Source: Cepaea nemoralis (taxonomy: Eukaryota > Mollusca > Gastropoda > Stylommatophora > Helicidae). From it: a stretch of DNA of 64,000 nt. The notes beneath the pieces were generated by a model. That model was not told where the DNA came from and ran no database searches. It saw only the letters and a list, made by a program, of their open reading frames with translations. The stretch lies in contig JACEFZ010021764.1 in assembly GCA_014155875.1 (NCBI GenBank), positions 65,001 through 129,000 on the forward strand, in the 5' to 3' direction. Position 1 is the stretch's first letter, and the number at the start of each line of letters is the position of its first letter. Shown piece after piece: positions 10,024-20,643 of this stretch. The translations under genes and the position numbers were made by a program.

Positions 10024-10689
10024 ATTCTCTCAATACTTCTAATTCTTCTGTGGTGATTTCATCTGACTCAGCTGTTTTTCCTTTCTTCATATGTTTTTCA
10101 GCGTCAAAGACTTCTTCTTTTAGAACAGGTGGACCTTCTAAGTTACTTTCTTCTGTTAATTCTTCCCTTTCTCCATGATATAATTCTGTTATATACTCAT
10201 TTCACCTCTTTATTTTAGCACCTTCCTCCAACAATATCTTTCCTGTTTTTGATTTCAAACACCCTGTATTTATTCATATTTTTCTTCCTGTGAGCTCACT
10301 GATTTGTCTATGCATATTTTTTGTGTCTTTAATGGAATTTAATTCAATTTTTTGTGCTGCTCGTTTAACCAACTTTCTTTTGCCTTCACACGTTTATCTT
10401 TTATTTCTTTATTTATCTTAGTGTATTCTTGTTTGTCAATTTTACTCTGTGGTCATCAGCATTAATATTTCTTCATTCATATATCTTTTCTTAGCTATTT
10501 GGCTTCTCTCCGGTAATATTTCTTTGCTAGTTTGATGAATAGAGTCCCTTAACATTTCCAAGTGTTCATTTATACTCTGAAATTTTAGCTAGTGCATTGT
10601 ACATATTTTTCACAGTCACTCTGTATTGTTCTTGAATTTCTTTATCTACTTTCAGAACCTCTTTATTAAGTCTCACGTTTTTAATTATT

Positions 10690-11447
10690 TTTTCCCTCTC
10701 TTTAATCTTACTTTTATTTGTCCACATAGTGGTACATGATCACTATTACAGTCAGCACCAGGCATTGTCTTTACATTAATTAAAGCATTTCTAAATCTTT
10801 TATTAATAAAGTATGAAGTCAATTTGGTTGCGTATTTTCTTATCAGGGTTTTTCCATGTGTATAGTCGTCTTTTATGGTGTTTAAACCATGTGTTTCCAA
10901 TTATCATATCATTGATATTTGCCCATTCTTTTAGATTTTTTCCTCTTTCATTTCTTGTACCTTAACCATAATTCCCCACTACATCCTCCATTTTCCCCTT
11001 TCCTACTGTTACATTAATATCTCCAAGTATTATTTTTATTTCTTGTGATTCAATTTGAGCCATCACCATTTCTATTTCGTCGTAAAAGTGTTGTATTTCT
11101 TCATCACTGCTGCTTGTTGTTGGTGCATATTCTTGTATAATATTTATATCTATTGGTTTACCTTTGATTTTGACCATAATAACTCTATCTGAAATACACC
11201 AGTATCCATTAATTGACTTGGCTGTTTCTTTGTCAAATAATATTCAAACACCTTTTTCATGTGTATCCCCTCCAGAATAGATTATTGTGTGGTTGTCAGC
11301 TATAATTTTGCCTGATCCCTTCCATCTCATCTCACTTACGCCTAGTATATTCATTTTCATGCTATCCATCTCTCTTAGAACATTGTTCAACTTTCCTAGC
11401 TCATTTAAAGTCCTAACATTCCGTGTTCCTACTCTAAATTTATTCAA
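10690..11447 (-). pseudogene. LINE B APE-type endonuclease domain, broken
   Basis: On the minus strand the domain opens with GTRNVRTLNELGKL and ILGVSEMRWKGSG (Asn and Glu active-site motifs). It continues with IILGDINVTVGKG (the GDxN motif), an RNQIDFI block and MPGADCNSDHVPL, the conserved SDH motif near the C-terminus. This enzyme would nick the target site for target-primed reverse transcription. In-frame stops, for example near 11240 and 10965, and frameshifts separate the pieces. Confidence 0.85.
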
Positions 11448-11459
11448 TTTAGTTATGAT

Positions 11460-11725
11460 TTTGCCATCAATAGCTTGTTATTGCCGGTCTCCCTGGTCTA
11501 GGAGTTACACGACCTTCTCCGTAATCCCGTATACTCTCGTGAGTAACGTAACGTGCGCGAGAATCGGTAGCGGTTCTCTCCGCGTCGGTAAATTACGAGG
11601 TATGTGAGGCGGTCGCTCAGAAAGCAATGGCAAACTACTGAGCGTAATCTTGCCAAGAAATCAACAATCAGCTGAAAGATGCTGATGTTGACAGCGATGC
11701 CCTGTAAAGGATATGCAAAAAGCTC
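11460..11725 (-). repeat. LINE B 5' leader containing the dispersed core module
   Basis: The sequence upstream of the endonuclease includes the module at 11606-11715 with GCTCAGAAAGCAATGGCAAA and CTTGCCAAGAAATCAACAAT. The same leader, in the opposite orientation, is at 38655-38885. It may hold an internal promoter, as expected for LINEs, but I cannot point to one. Confidence 0.6.
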
Positions 11726-11746
11726 GTTATAACTGGTGTATATATA

Positions 11747-11777
<31 letters not shown>

Positions 11778-11880
11778 CGTGCGTGCGTGCGTGCGTGCGT
11801 CCGTGTGTGTGAGTGTGTTATTTCAAATGTGGATTATAATTGGTGGATATAATGAGTGTGTTTATTTCAGTTGCAGATTA
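11725..11880 (+). repeat. Right flank of the 44-bp minisatellite plus (GT)/(GCGT) run
   Basis: TTATAACTGGTGTATATATAG and later GTGGATTATAATTGGTGGAT are units of the 8425-8644 array. Between them lies a GT/GCGT run at about 11750-11815. Confidence 0.75.
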
Positions 11881-11939
11881 TTATTATGTATTGATGTCTT
11901 TCTAGGCATAGATTCCAAAGCAATGTTTTGCTTGGGTGG

Positions 11940-12755
11940 TTGGTTCGTTGGTTTTTTTTTTTTTTTTGGAGTGTATGTGTGTATGGTTGGCTGATTGGTT
12001 GTTGATTGTGTGGTTGGTTAGGGTTTGGTTCATTGATTTATAGTATGCATAGTTGATTGTTTGATTGTATGGTTGTATGGTTCTGTGGTTGCATGGTTGT
12101 GTAATTTGGTTGTACAGTTGTTTGGTTGTATGGATGTTTGGTTACAGTCTCGTGTGGTTTGTTGGTTGTTTGGTTGCGTTGTTTCTTGGTTGTTTGATTT
12201 ATATGTTTGTTGGGTTGTATGATGGTTTGGTTGTGAGATAGTTTGGCTGTATGGTTGTTTGATTGTATGATTTCTCGTTTGTGTGTTAGTGTAGTTGGCT
12301 GGCGATTTTGTTTTTATTGTTGTTAATATTTTGTTGTATGGTTGTTTGGTTGTATGGTTCTTTGGTTGTATGGTTCTTTGGTGGTATGATTGGTTGTTTG
12401 AATGTTTGGTTGTATGGTTGTTTGGTTGTATGACTGTTTTGATGTTTGGTTGTGTGGTTGTTTGGTTGTATCGTTGAATGATTGTATGGTTGTATGATTG
12501 TTTGGATGTTTGTTTATATGGTTGTTTGGTTGTATGGTTGTTTGGTTGTATGGTTCATTGGTTGTTTGGTTGTAATTTTGGTTGGTTGTATGGTTGTTTG
12601 GTTGTATGGTTGTTTTATTGTATGGTTACTTAGTTGTATGGTTGTTTGGTTGTATGGGTGTTTGGTTGTATAGTTATTTGGTTGTATGGTTGTTTGGTTG
12701 TGTGGTTGTATGGATGTTTGGTTGTATGGTTGTTTAGTTATGTTAGTTAGTTAGT
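11940..12755 (+). repeat. TTGTATGG/TTGTTTGG array
   Basis: Irregular 8-12 bp repeats such as GGTTGTATGGTTGTTTGG over about 800 bases. Val/Trp/Gly/Cys-rich frames here are artefacts. Confidence 0.95.
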
Positions 12756-13210
12756 TAGTCGCGGTTCCAACTTCACAGCAACGGGTCGTCCCCATTATGC
12801 TCCGTTCCTGTGCCAGTGAATATCACACAAAATGCTCCCCACTGCCCAATGTGAAAAGTGTAAAAGACAGGAGTCTCGACAAACAGCCCGCGCAGATACA
12901 CTGTGCATAATGCCGCAGCCAGAATGTCAACACAATAGTCCCCCCGAAATACCCAGTTCATCTCTGATGGACTCGGCAGTCATTTTCCTATCTGGATCTT
13001 TCCTAGATGTTCACCCACACAGTCCACGAAATTACAGTTCATCGTCGATGGTAGTGGCAGTCAACCAGAAGCCCAGCAGCCACGCATTTCTGCATAAGGT
13101 AAAAACCGGTCAACTCTGGGACATAGCCAGCTGCCATCGCTCCGAACATGCAGTCACATTCCAAAACACCACGGGCAGATTCAAAAGCATTTCACACGAA
13201 ACTCACAGTT
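12756..13210 (-). mobile_element. (AACT)n-tailed dispersed repeat, copy 1
   Basis: On the minus strand this segment ends with CACTGGCACAGGAACGGAGC, then GACGACCCGTTGCTGTGAAG and a TAACTAAC tail (12756-12772). It matches 42790-43580 and, for its last 75 bases, 54583-54655. A conserved 3' end with variable 5' truncation and a simple tail indicates a retroposed, non-autonomous element. No ORF of its own was recognised. Confidence 0.7.
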
Positions 13211-13800
13211 GTTTAGTTATATGGTTGTTTGGCTGGTTGTATGGTTGTATTGTTGTATAGTTGTTTGGCTATATCGTTGTTTGGTTGGTTGTATGGTTAT
13301 TTTGTTGTGTTGTTGTTTGGATGGTTGTATGTTTGGTTTGTGTTTGTTTGGTTGAATGGTTGTTTTGTTGTATGGTTGTTTTGTTGTATGGTTGGTTTAT
13401 TGTATGGTTGTTTTGTTGTATGGTTGGTTTGTTGTATGGTTGTTTTATTGTATGGTTGGTTTGTTGTATGGTTGTTTAGTTGTTTGGTTGCATTGTTGTT
13501 TGTTAGGATGTTTGTTTGTATGGTTGTTTGGTTGGTTGTATGATGTATAGCTGTATAGTTGTTTGGCTGTATCGTTGTTTAATTGTATGATTGTCTGATT
13601 GTATGGTTGTTTGGTTGTATGATTGTTTGGTTAGTTGTATGTTTGTTTCGTTGTATGATTTCATTGTTGTTTGGTTGCTTGGTTGGCTGTATGTTTGTTT
13701 TCTCGTTTGGTTGGTTGTATGTTTGTTTGGTTGTTTGGGTGGTTGTATGTTTTTTTTTTGTTTGGTTGGTAGTTGTATGTTTGGTTGGTTGTATGTGTCG
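13211..13800 (+). repeat. Second TTGTATGG array
   Basis: GGTTGTATGGTTGTTTTG-type repeats resume directly after the (AACT)n-tailed repeat. The protein-like frames on both strands are by-products of the repeat. Confidence 0.95.
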
Positions 13801-13884
13801 CATTTTGCACACCTATTTACATTACAAAGTTGCACTGCCACAGCTCCAAACCACATAGTTCTTCAAAGTGCCAACGCTATTCCG

Positions 13885-14045
13885 CATCGGAATGTCAGGG
13901 ATGTTGTATCATGTCTAAAATAGTAGTGTCACTCGATGATGGACAGGTCACGTGTTCAAATCTTATACATCTATTGGTCGACCTACCCTTGGTAGCGTCT
14001 CGCAAAGACTGCTGAGTCGGAAAGAGCCTAAGAACGCGCACATAC
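13885..14045 (+). mobile_element. tRNA-derived SINE-like segment
   Basis: A good B-box match GTGTTCAAATC at 13952-13962 is followed by CCTACCCTTGGTAGCGTCTC and CTGCTGAGTCGG. This resembles the central domain of tRNA-derived SINEs known from invertebrates. The A box is not clear. The call is by resemblance only. Confidence 0.45.
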
Positions 14046-14049
14046 AGTT

Positions 14050-14930
14050 TGATCTTCAGGGAAGCCTGATGTGTTTTCTTAAGGAGTATCTTATACTTGT
14101 GTGTCCTTCACCTGATTCAGAGTCAGAGTACTTCAAGTTTTGGATATGTAGCTGACATATGCGTCAGGTAAAGCTTTGTGTATGTGAGGTCTATATGTGA
14201 AGGTTCCAGCACGAAAGAATACATATTCTTCCATCTGGAGATAGCCGCCAACTTCTATCCCTGTTCATGCAATGGCTGATTCCGCCATCACTGTCTAGAA
14301 AATATCTAACTCCATCCTTATCTTCTGTTTCCAAAAGAAGTGCTTTACTGTACACTACATCTTAAGCTGTGAGAAGAGGCAAGTCTAAGCCCAGAATGAT
14401 ATTCTCATCTAAAACCTTATAGCTTCTTGATTAATTCAGAGCCTGATTTAGTAAAAGACATGCTATAACGTCTGTGGCGACCGCTGCCCCCTTTTTCAAT
14501 CCACGGCCAATCTTCAGCACACGAGAATGAGAGAAGGAGGAATGAATGGTTTCTTCCTCTTGTCTTTATACGTCCGTGGTGTGAAGAAAGATTGTGTTGC
14601 ATGACTGATTAGCATTGATGACAGGTCCAGCGTTTTAAACTGCTGTGATATATTCGAACCGAGTTGCAGAATGACCGGCACTGCATCTGGCATACTGATC
14701 GAACTGAAGTCAGGCTAACAACCCAGTCCAGGCACTCCAGTGAACGAAGAAGAATAAGATTGGTGTTAGAAGGAGAGAATGAGCTGTACTTTGTCATCTC
14801 ATCTCTCTATCTCTATGTATATATGTTGTTGTCAATGAATGAGAGGCGGTGTGAGATTATACAATGAGTACTTCACCTGCACCTTAATATTCATTCTATA
14901 CATGACAATAATTGTATCAACTTATGAATG
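14050..14930. other. Gene-free spacer
   Basis: Short frames on both strands, none with a recognisable domain. No repeats shared with the rest of the window were seen. Confidence 0.4.
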
Positions 14931-14935
14931 AAAAT

Positions 14936-15305
14936 ATTCATTATATGCTTCTGCACATTATTGCTTCTACCAACATGTGGAGTGTCATTATGTAAAATCA
15001 CCTCCCTGTTTGGGAAAGAGAGTACAGGAGAATATTCATTATGTGTTTCCATACATTATTGCTGCTATCCAACATGTGTAATGTCAGTTTATAATAACAC
15101 AACCCTGCTGGGAAAAGTAAGTAAAGGAAATACGTATAATATGCTTTCATGCATTATCACTACTAACCAGCATGGGAAATATCATTAGTAATATTGCACC
15201 CCTGTCTGAAAAGTAAGTAAATGAAGATATGCTTTCATGCATCTTCACTTCTAACCAACATGGGATATATCACCCAGTGTTAGAAGAAGTAAGCAAAGGA
15301 AATGA
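14936..15305 (+). repeat. ~98-bp tandem repeat, four diverged units
   Basis: Units start near 14936, 15034, 15135 and 15226. Each has an ATATGCTTTC-like start, then CCAACATG, and an end like GGGAAAAGTAAGTAAAGGAA. The spacings are about 98, 101 and 91 bases. Confidence 0.75.
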
Positions 15306-15785
15306 CAGAGGAAGTAAGAAAGAATAAACATGAAAAATAAACAGGTTAACTTAACATCTGATGCAGCCCTGATTTGGTAATGTGAGTTTATATGAATGAT
15401 ATGCCATCATCATCACCTGTTCTGTACCATTGCATGTTCAGGATCAGATCTTGCTGTGTGCATTCCTTCATGAACTCTCCATCACTCATCTGCCAGCCTT
15501 GTCAGTCTCTGTGTCTGTGTCCTCTGTGAGAACAACAGCCTAAACAGATCACTATGTACAAGAGCAAAAGAGGATATAGCTTGCCAGATGAATTGACAGA
15601 TGCCTGATACCAGTACAAAGAAGAGACACTGTAGCTCTCAACTTGTAGGTACTTCCTGAATATTCTACTTTCTATCACTTCTATCTGTAGCCCTTTTCAT
15701 TCTTGTCAACTGGAGAACCATCATCAGTTGAGCATATATAAATAGGATCACCATGTTTATTCACGTCAGGTGAGGAAGACGGTGT
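15306..15785. other. Gene-free spacer
   Basis: No coding or repeat signal recognised. Confidence 0.4.
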
Positions 15786-15786
15786 T

Positions 15787-15902
15787 CGCAGATTTATCGC
15801 AGATTATTGCAGATTATCGCAGATTTATCACAGATCTATTGCAGATCATTGCAGATCTAACGCAGATTACTTCAGATTACTGCAGATTATAGCAGATTAT
15901 TG
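15787..15902 (+). repeat. GCAGATTAT minisatellite (~11 bp unit)
   Basis: About ten imperfect copies of GCAGATTATC/T in a row. Confidence 0.9.
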
Positions 15903-15904
15903 AC

Positions 15905-16570
15905 GAACAAAGCTGATAAGATCATATTAGATGGATGGACAGACTGTTGAGTAGGAATGGACTGAACCAGAACCAATGCCAATAATCAGCTGGAGAATAA
16001 ATTAGGGATTCTTGCACTGCGTCAAGTGGACAGTTACCCCGAATCTGTTATTGGAAAACAATTCATAGAGGAGCTGCCAACCTAATAACTCCCAGAGAAT
16101 CTAGTGCTCAGTGTTATCTAGGTGTCCTTCTAAAAGCCAGCATGTCAGACCCAGAACTATCTCACCACCAACTCAATTGAATTGAACTAAACTGTACTCA
16201 ATTGAACTTACCTAAACTTGAGAACAATTGCCACAGGCACATCACATTCAATAGACTGAGAACATTTAAATAATAACCTCAAGTCATATTTGTGTGTAGA
16301 GACTGTTTAATTTACAAACATTATGAATTCATGGAAATTCCAAAATCATCATCAGTATAATCCAGAGACATTATTAGGAAGAACATGTGGGTAGGCACAG
16401 TGACAATCTGAACTATTACAGGCCTAGATCCAATGAAGTTAAATGAACATTAACTAATTGGTGTGCTGAATTGTAATTTATGTTTCCGAGATGCACTACA
16501 TGCTTTTATCTCCACAGCATATTTAGTAAATAAACTGAATTTTACTTTCACTTCTTCTTTTCGTCGGGTA
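15905..16570. other. Gene-free spacer
   Basis: Contains an AATTGAATTGAACT-rich patch at about 16170-16215 but no supported gene. Confidence 0.4.
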
Positions 16571-16574
16571 TATC

Positions 16575-18030
16575 GTGATTGATTGATTGATTGATTGATT
16601 GAAGAACCGACATCACAGCATTCGGGGAATTCCAACCCCAATAGGCATTCCAACCCCAATAGTTCCAGTAGCAATCTGATTATATGTCCGTCTCACCTTT
16701 CCTCTAAGCATCGAGCATCGGCTAGATCCCCTCGTCACTCCACGCTGTCGCATTATTGCCACACCAAGTTGATCCATTTGCTCCTCCGAAGTGTACACGT
16801 GCTCCCACAAGGCCGCAACCACGTCTGCCTTGTCATGCATCAATACTCCACCAAGTTTTGCAGAGCCAGCCAATCTGTCTGCCTATTCATTCCCCAGCAC
16901 ACCAGCATGCCCCGGAGAAAAGATCCAGACGATGCTTGTCACCCGTGATTTCCGAAGCGAAGCAAGCCACTCGGCACGAAGCTTGTCAGTCCTCACCCTA
17001 CTCTGCATGCTTTCTGAGTGAGTTAAAATCACGATGTGTGTGTGTGTATCGTATTCTCCATCCAGCGGAAATCTGCACTGATTGCCTCCACCTCCATTCT
17101 TAAGCTAGATGTTGTGGTATCATATGCCAAGCTCTCCTGCACCCAAACGTCGACCTTAGCCTTTGCCAAGAAACCCCAGGCACTTCTACTACCTCTCAAC
17201 ACCGAACCAACTGTGTAGATAATCACATCACCCGGGCGAGCATTACCCTGAATTAGTTGCTGGATTTCCACTTCTGTGGCCCCTGCTGCCCACTCCCTGC
17301 ACTCCCTGCACTCTCCGCTGGCACTCTGACCCACTCCTCTCCTCGCCTAATGTTCTCCAAGGCGCACACCTGTCTGATCGTATCCTCCGCCTGAGCCATC
17401 CATGATTTCCCTCTTATCAGTCGCTGGCCCTTAACTGCGTCCAGCGCCTCATGCAACGGGTGATCTGTGTCAGCAGCTACTCTGAGATATGCCTTCGCCT
17501 GCAACACCTCGAGCCTACCAGCAACAATCGGCAAAGCAAGGATGTACCGCACACACATCACTGGGATGACTCTGGTGCATCCCAGCATGACCCGCATAGT
17601 CTCGTTCTGTATGCGCTCCAGTCTCACCAGCTTACTCTTTGAGACAGTGAGCAGTCCTAGTCCATAATCAGTCGCAGAGAGGATCAAGTGCTGGTATAGT
17701 CTGAAGAGCATTCTCTGCTCTATGTCCATTGCAGCCATAGTTTTAAGTGCGTTGAGCCCCTTTTGAGATCTTGTCACAACCGTCTCCACATGATCCTTGA
17801 AGGACAGGCTCCTGTCAAATGTGATTCCCAGATACTTCAGTGTGTTCTCTCTGTTTACGCTTCCACCATCTATCGTGAGGCTTGGAACATCAACTCTCAC
17901 AATCCTGTTGTCCAGAGAGCACCACAAAACAGCTGCCTTTTCCGGGTGGATGATAGCACCCATTTTAGTGCACCAGTCAATCACTTTGTCTACTGTCGTC
18001 TGTAGCTCCTGGGCTGTTTTCTCCCTATCT
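16575..18030 (-). pseudogene. LINE D: RT C-terminus plus RNase H, decayed
   Basis: On the minus strand 17984-17253 encodes the RT thumb and linker region (VNRENTLKYLGITFDRSLSF, ILSATDYGLGLL, RLERIQNETMRVMLG). Next, 17334-17029 starts an RNase H domain, and 16920-16613 holds its end (PGHAGVLGNE, then ADRLAG) and the C-terminal KVRRTYNQIATGTI block. This domain order is that of the RNase H-bearing I-like LINE group. Two lesions stand out: the first catalytic Asp of the TDGS motif reads Val (YTVGSV), and a TAG at 16885-16883 interrupts GNE-ADRLAG. The 3' tail is a TTGA-repeat at 16577-16603. It is not functional. Confidence 0.82.
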
Positions 18031-18059
18031 CTCCCCTGCCTGTATGCAAGGTATATTGT

Positions 18060-18466
18060 GATGTGACAAAAACTTGTCTATGTGTTTAGTTAACATTACT
18101 AAAGCACATACTTGAAGAATTTGGAACGATAGGTGGCTGGGTAATCACGAATAGACAGCACAGTCCTGTTCTATTGTAAGCACCCAGGTTCCAAGTTATT
18201 CATAAAGAAGAACTTAAAATCTTACAAATTTTTCTTGTAACCGTTTCACCTATAAGGGAAAATGGATACAAGTGGGGGACACGAGCTAAATAAGTAACTC
18301 CTTTTCTGGGAAGGCTAAGTTTGGAGGGAAATCATCAATATTCCCGGGAAAACCCTAGATTTCCTGAGCCAATATGGGGCACTTTGGCTTCCAAAGACCC
18401 ATCCCCTCCAGACGAAATTAGTCCCATTCTTGTAGTTTGACTTTATCACGGGGCAGGCCAGGGTGG
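18060..18466. other. Spacer left of LTR element 1
   Basis: No supported gene. The 5-bp target duplication GTACT follows at 18467. Confidence 0.5.
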
Positions 18467-18471
18467 GTACT

Positions 18472-19214
18472 TGTCACTTGTTTTCCCAGGAGGAATGTGG
18501 AATCAACAAGCACATCTTCAAATTTATTATCTGTTGGGATTATTGACTGACTTCTGTCTACACTCCTCCCTTCTGTCTTCTCTTCCATATATCTATTCAT
18601 TTCTCTCTCTCTCTCTATTGTACCCTCAACACATACTCCGACAACAGTTCCTTTCACCGATAAATAAAATATTTATTAATAAAAACTATGTCTGGTGTGT
18701 GTATGGACTGTGTACGCGTAGTTGATAGTGTATTCTATTGTTGGTGCAAGACTGAACTCGTAATGTCTAGCAGCGGTGTCACATCTCGCCCACTCATTAT
18801 GCAAAACCACAGGACAGCACATCAAACAGGAAAGGTCTCACCCTGGATGATCAGTACGCTTGAGTATGACGGTAAATCCGTTATTGAATGAAACAAAACT
18901 GTTCACCGTTGTATCACTGTACAGTGATAATAATCCAGTCAGTTTATGACTTCGCCCGAGTCTGTTTCATGAAAGTACTTATCCAACATTGAAAAAAACC
19001 ACATCACCACAGTTCAGCATATTGTCTCTATGAGTAGCAATGTTTTGACTTGTCTATTGTCTATGCATACAAGACGTATGTAGGTTTATTTTGCTTTGCT
19101 TTCTGCAAACTTATATTCATTTTTTTCCTTTTATATTCCTTTTCACTCCTCCTTTCTTGTATTTTAATATGTAAGTTATCAAGGAATCACTAAACTGCAG
19201 TTTTTTCCGTGACA
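18472..19214 (-). repeat. LTR element 1, 3' LTR
   Basis: 743 bases, TGTCAC...GTGACA, with a short CT run at about 18602-18619 and an AATAAA-type signal near 18665-18680 on either strand. It aligns with 22789-23511 plus 24446-24516. Confidence 0.92.
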
Positions 19215-19700
19215 TCTCTTAAGAGAGTTGACCGCGTCGACTCTTCATCACTGTAGTTTTGATTCCTATGATCCTCCAACTTATTCCTCTTCCTCTGGAG
19301 TTGGATGTCTAGATAAGAAATCCGCTCCTACATTCTTCTTACCATGGATGTATTCCACTGTGAAGTTGTCCTGTTGCATCAACAACTACCATCACATCCA
19401 CCGTGCGTTGAGCTTCTGCGAAGTAGCTATGAACATCACGTGTTGATGATATGATTTGATCCTCACATGGATCAACACCTCATCCAGTAGGCGACCTCAT
19501 ATGCACCCTACCATACTACTCATGACTGAAACTAGTGTTGGCTACTCGCTCCTGTACGTTCAGTCGACCTCCTTTCCACTGGCGTAAGCGATGGCTCGCA
19601 ATACAGACGGATCGACCCATCCTTACTGTAACACTGTTTCCAGATTCTCTTGGTTTCCCCCGGCTTTGCCTCTGGGGAGGTTCCCCCTCGTCCTCGTTGG
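19215..19700 (-). pseudogene. LTR element 1 RNase H remnant
   Basis: The minus strand encodes KDGSIR, then SLTPVERRSTER, the LTxxERxYSTxERE block of Gypsy RNase H. After a degraded stretch come DNFTVEYIHGKKNVGADFLS and RHPTPEEE, the conserved VEYxPGKxNxxADxLSR end of the same domain. It lies between the integrase C-terminus and the 3' LTR, not upstream of integrase. Frameshifts and stops make it inactive. No YxDD reverse transcriptase box is present nearby. Confidence 0.72.
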
Positions 19701-20209
19701 ACCGAGTCGACTTGCCCAATCCTCCTGGACTTGTGCTTCCAGGACCATCTTGGACGATATTGGATCTGGTCAGCCCCTCTTCGGTTGGAGTCCTGGGTAT
19801 TTCTCGCCTTACCCGACGTTACCCACCCCTTCTGAACTTGGTTACCGGTGAAACTTTCACTCTTGTCCTTTCCCTGACGTGTGATTTCCCTCCTCCTTTC
19901 GTTGGGTAAATCTAACCTATCACGTACTGTCCCATAGGCTCTCCTATGTTGTACTGGCGATCTCTGGTCTTCGTCTGGACTGGTAACTTTTGTCCCAATG
20001 GCTGCCATCACCATAAAGTGCGAAGCTTTGCTCCCGGATCTCTCCTCATATTTCCTAATGAGATGTCTAGGGAGATTTTTCTGCTCTTCCCCGATCCGGA
20101 TTTTATAGATGTTCTTGGACACCACCTTTTCCACAGGATAAGGTCCTTTCCATCCTACTTGGAGTGTATTGGTCTCTGCTGGACTCCACACTTCCACTTT
20201 GTCTTCCAC
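19700..20209 (-). pseudogene. LTR element 1 integrase C-terminal (GPY-type) region and linker
   Basis: Near its N-terminus this frame reads LQVGWKGPYPVEKVVSKNIY followed by KNLPRHLIRKYEER. That is the GPY/F motif region of Gypsy integrase, which helps bind DNA. After it the frame (continuing to 19532) has charged sequence without a domain I recognise, then crosses the RNase H remnant. It follows the zinc-binding part (ending 20222) by only 12 bases, so the DDE catalytic core between them has been lost. Confidence 0.75.
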
Positions 20210-20221
20210 TTTAAGAGTTAT

Positions 20222-20630
20222 TTACCTCTTAGTCCGCTTGTTGGGTGGTGCGTTCTGGCACTCCGAACAAGACTTCAACCACCGGTGTACATCTCCGGTC
20301 ATTCCTGGCCAGCAATAATGGCCAGAAATCTGCTGCAAGGTCTCTCTGACACCCATATGTCGATTCTTCTCGCCTATGATGTGTCCACTCTGAAAAATGT
20401 GATGACGGTTGGTCCCTGGAACCACCCACTGCTCGTGCAGGTTATCTCCCCTCCCAGCTCTCCGATAGAGTAGTCGATTCTTCAGAAAGTACTGTCCCCG
20501 TTCTGGTGGCTCAGCACTTCTTTGCAGCTTCCTGTAGCAAGGACGCAACGTAGTATCCTTCCTCTGGGCATTATGCAATTCTCCTATCCCTGAGTTGTCG
20601 CATAGTGTCTCTGCCTCTTTTTTCTTCCCT
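20222..20630 (-). pseudogene. LTR element 1 integrase N-terminal H2C2 zinc-binding region
   Basis: The frame starts in the leader GKKKEAETLCDNSGIGELHN and reaches the H2C2 fold: WVVPGTNRHHIFQSGH, GVRETLQQISGHYCWPGM and VHRWLKSCSECQ. These are the His and Cys ligands of retroviral-type integrase zinc domains. It begins immediately downstream of the protease stop (20646-20644) in a different frame, with no RT or RNase H between them. It stops at 20222, before any catalytic core. Confidence 0.82.
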
Positions 20631-20643
20631 TGAGATCCACTGA

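Larger units (their letters stand above)
8645..11725 (-). mobile_element. Near full-length RTE-like LINE (LINE B)
   Basis: The element spans 5' leader (about 11725-11460), APE-type endonuclease (11447-10690), linker (10690-10030), reverse transcriptase (10023-8655) and a TGA-repeat 3' end at 8645-8655. The length of about 3.1 kb fits RTE elements. Flanking 44-bp repeat units on both sides mark the insertion. Other copies of its 3' part are at 7215 and 60449. The coding regions are broken, so it is not autonomous. Confidence 0.85.

Noticed and set aside
12295..13923. Val/Trp/Gly/Cys-rich frames that look like membrane proteins
   Set aside because: They arise from the TTGTATGG arrays; no start context, domain or codon bias beyond the repeat.
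15787..15902. Short periodic repeats as a possible CRISPR or iteron set
   Set aside because: An 11-bp tandem minisatellite without spacers or a replication gene.
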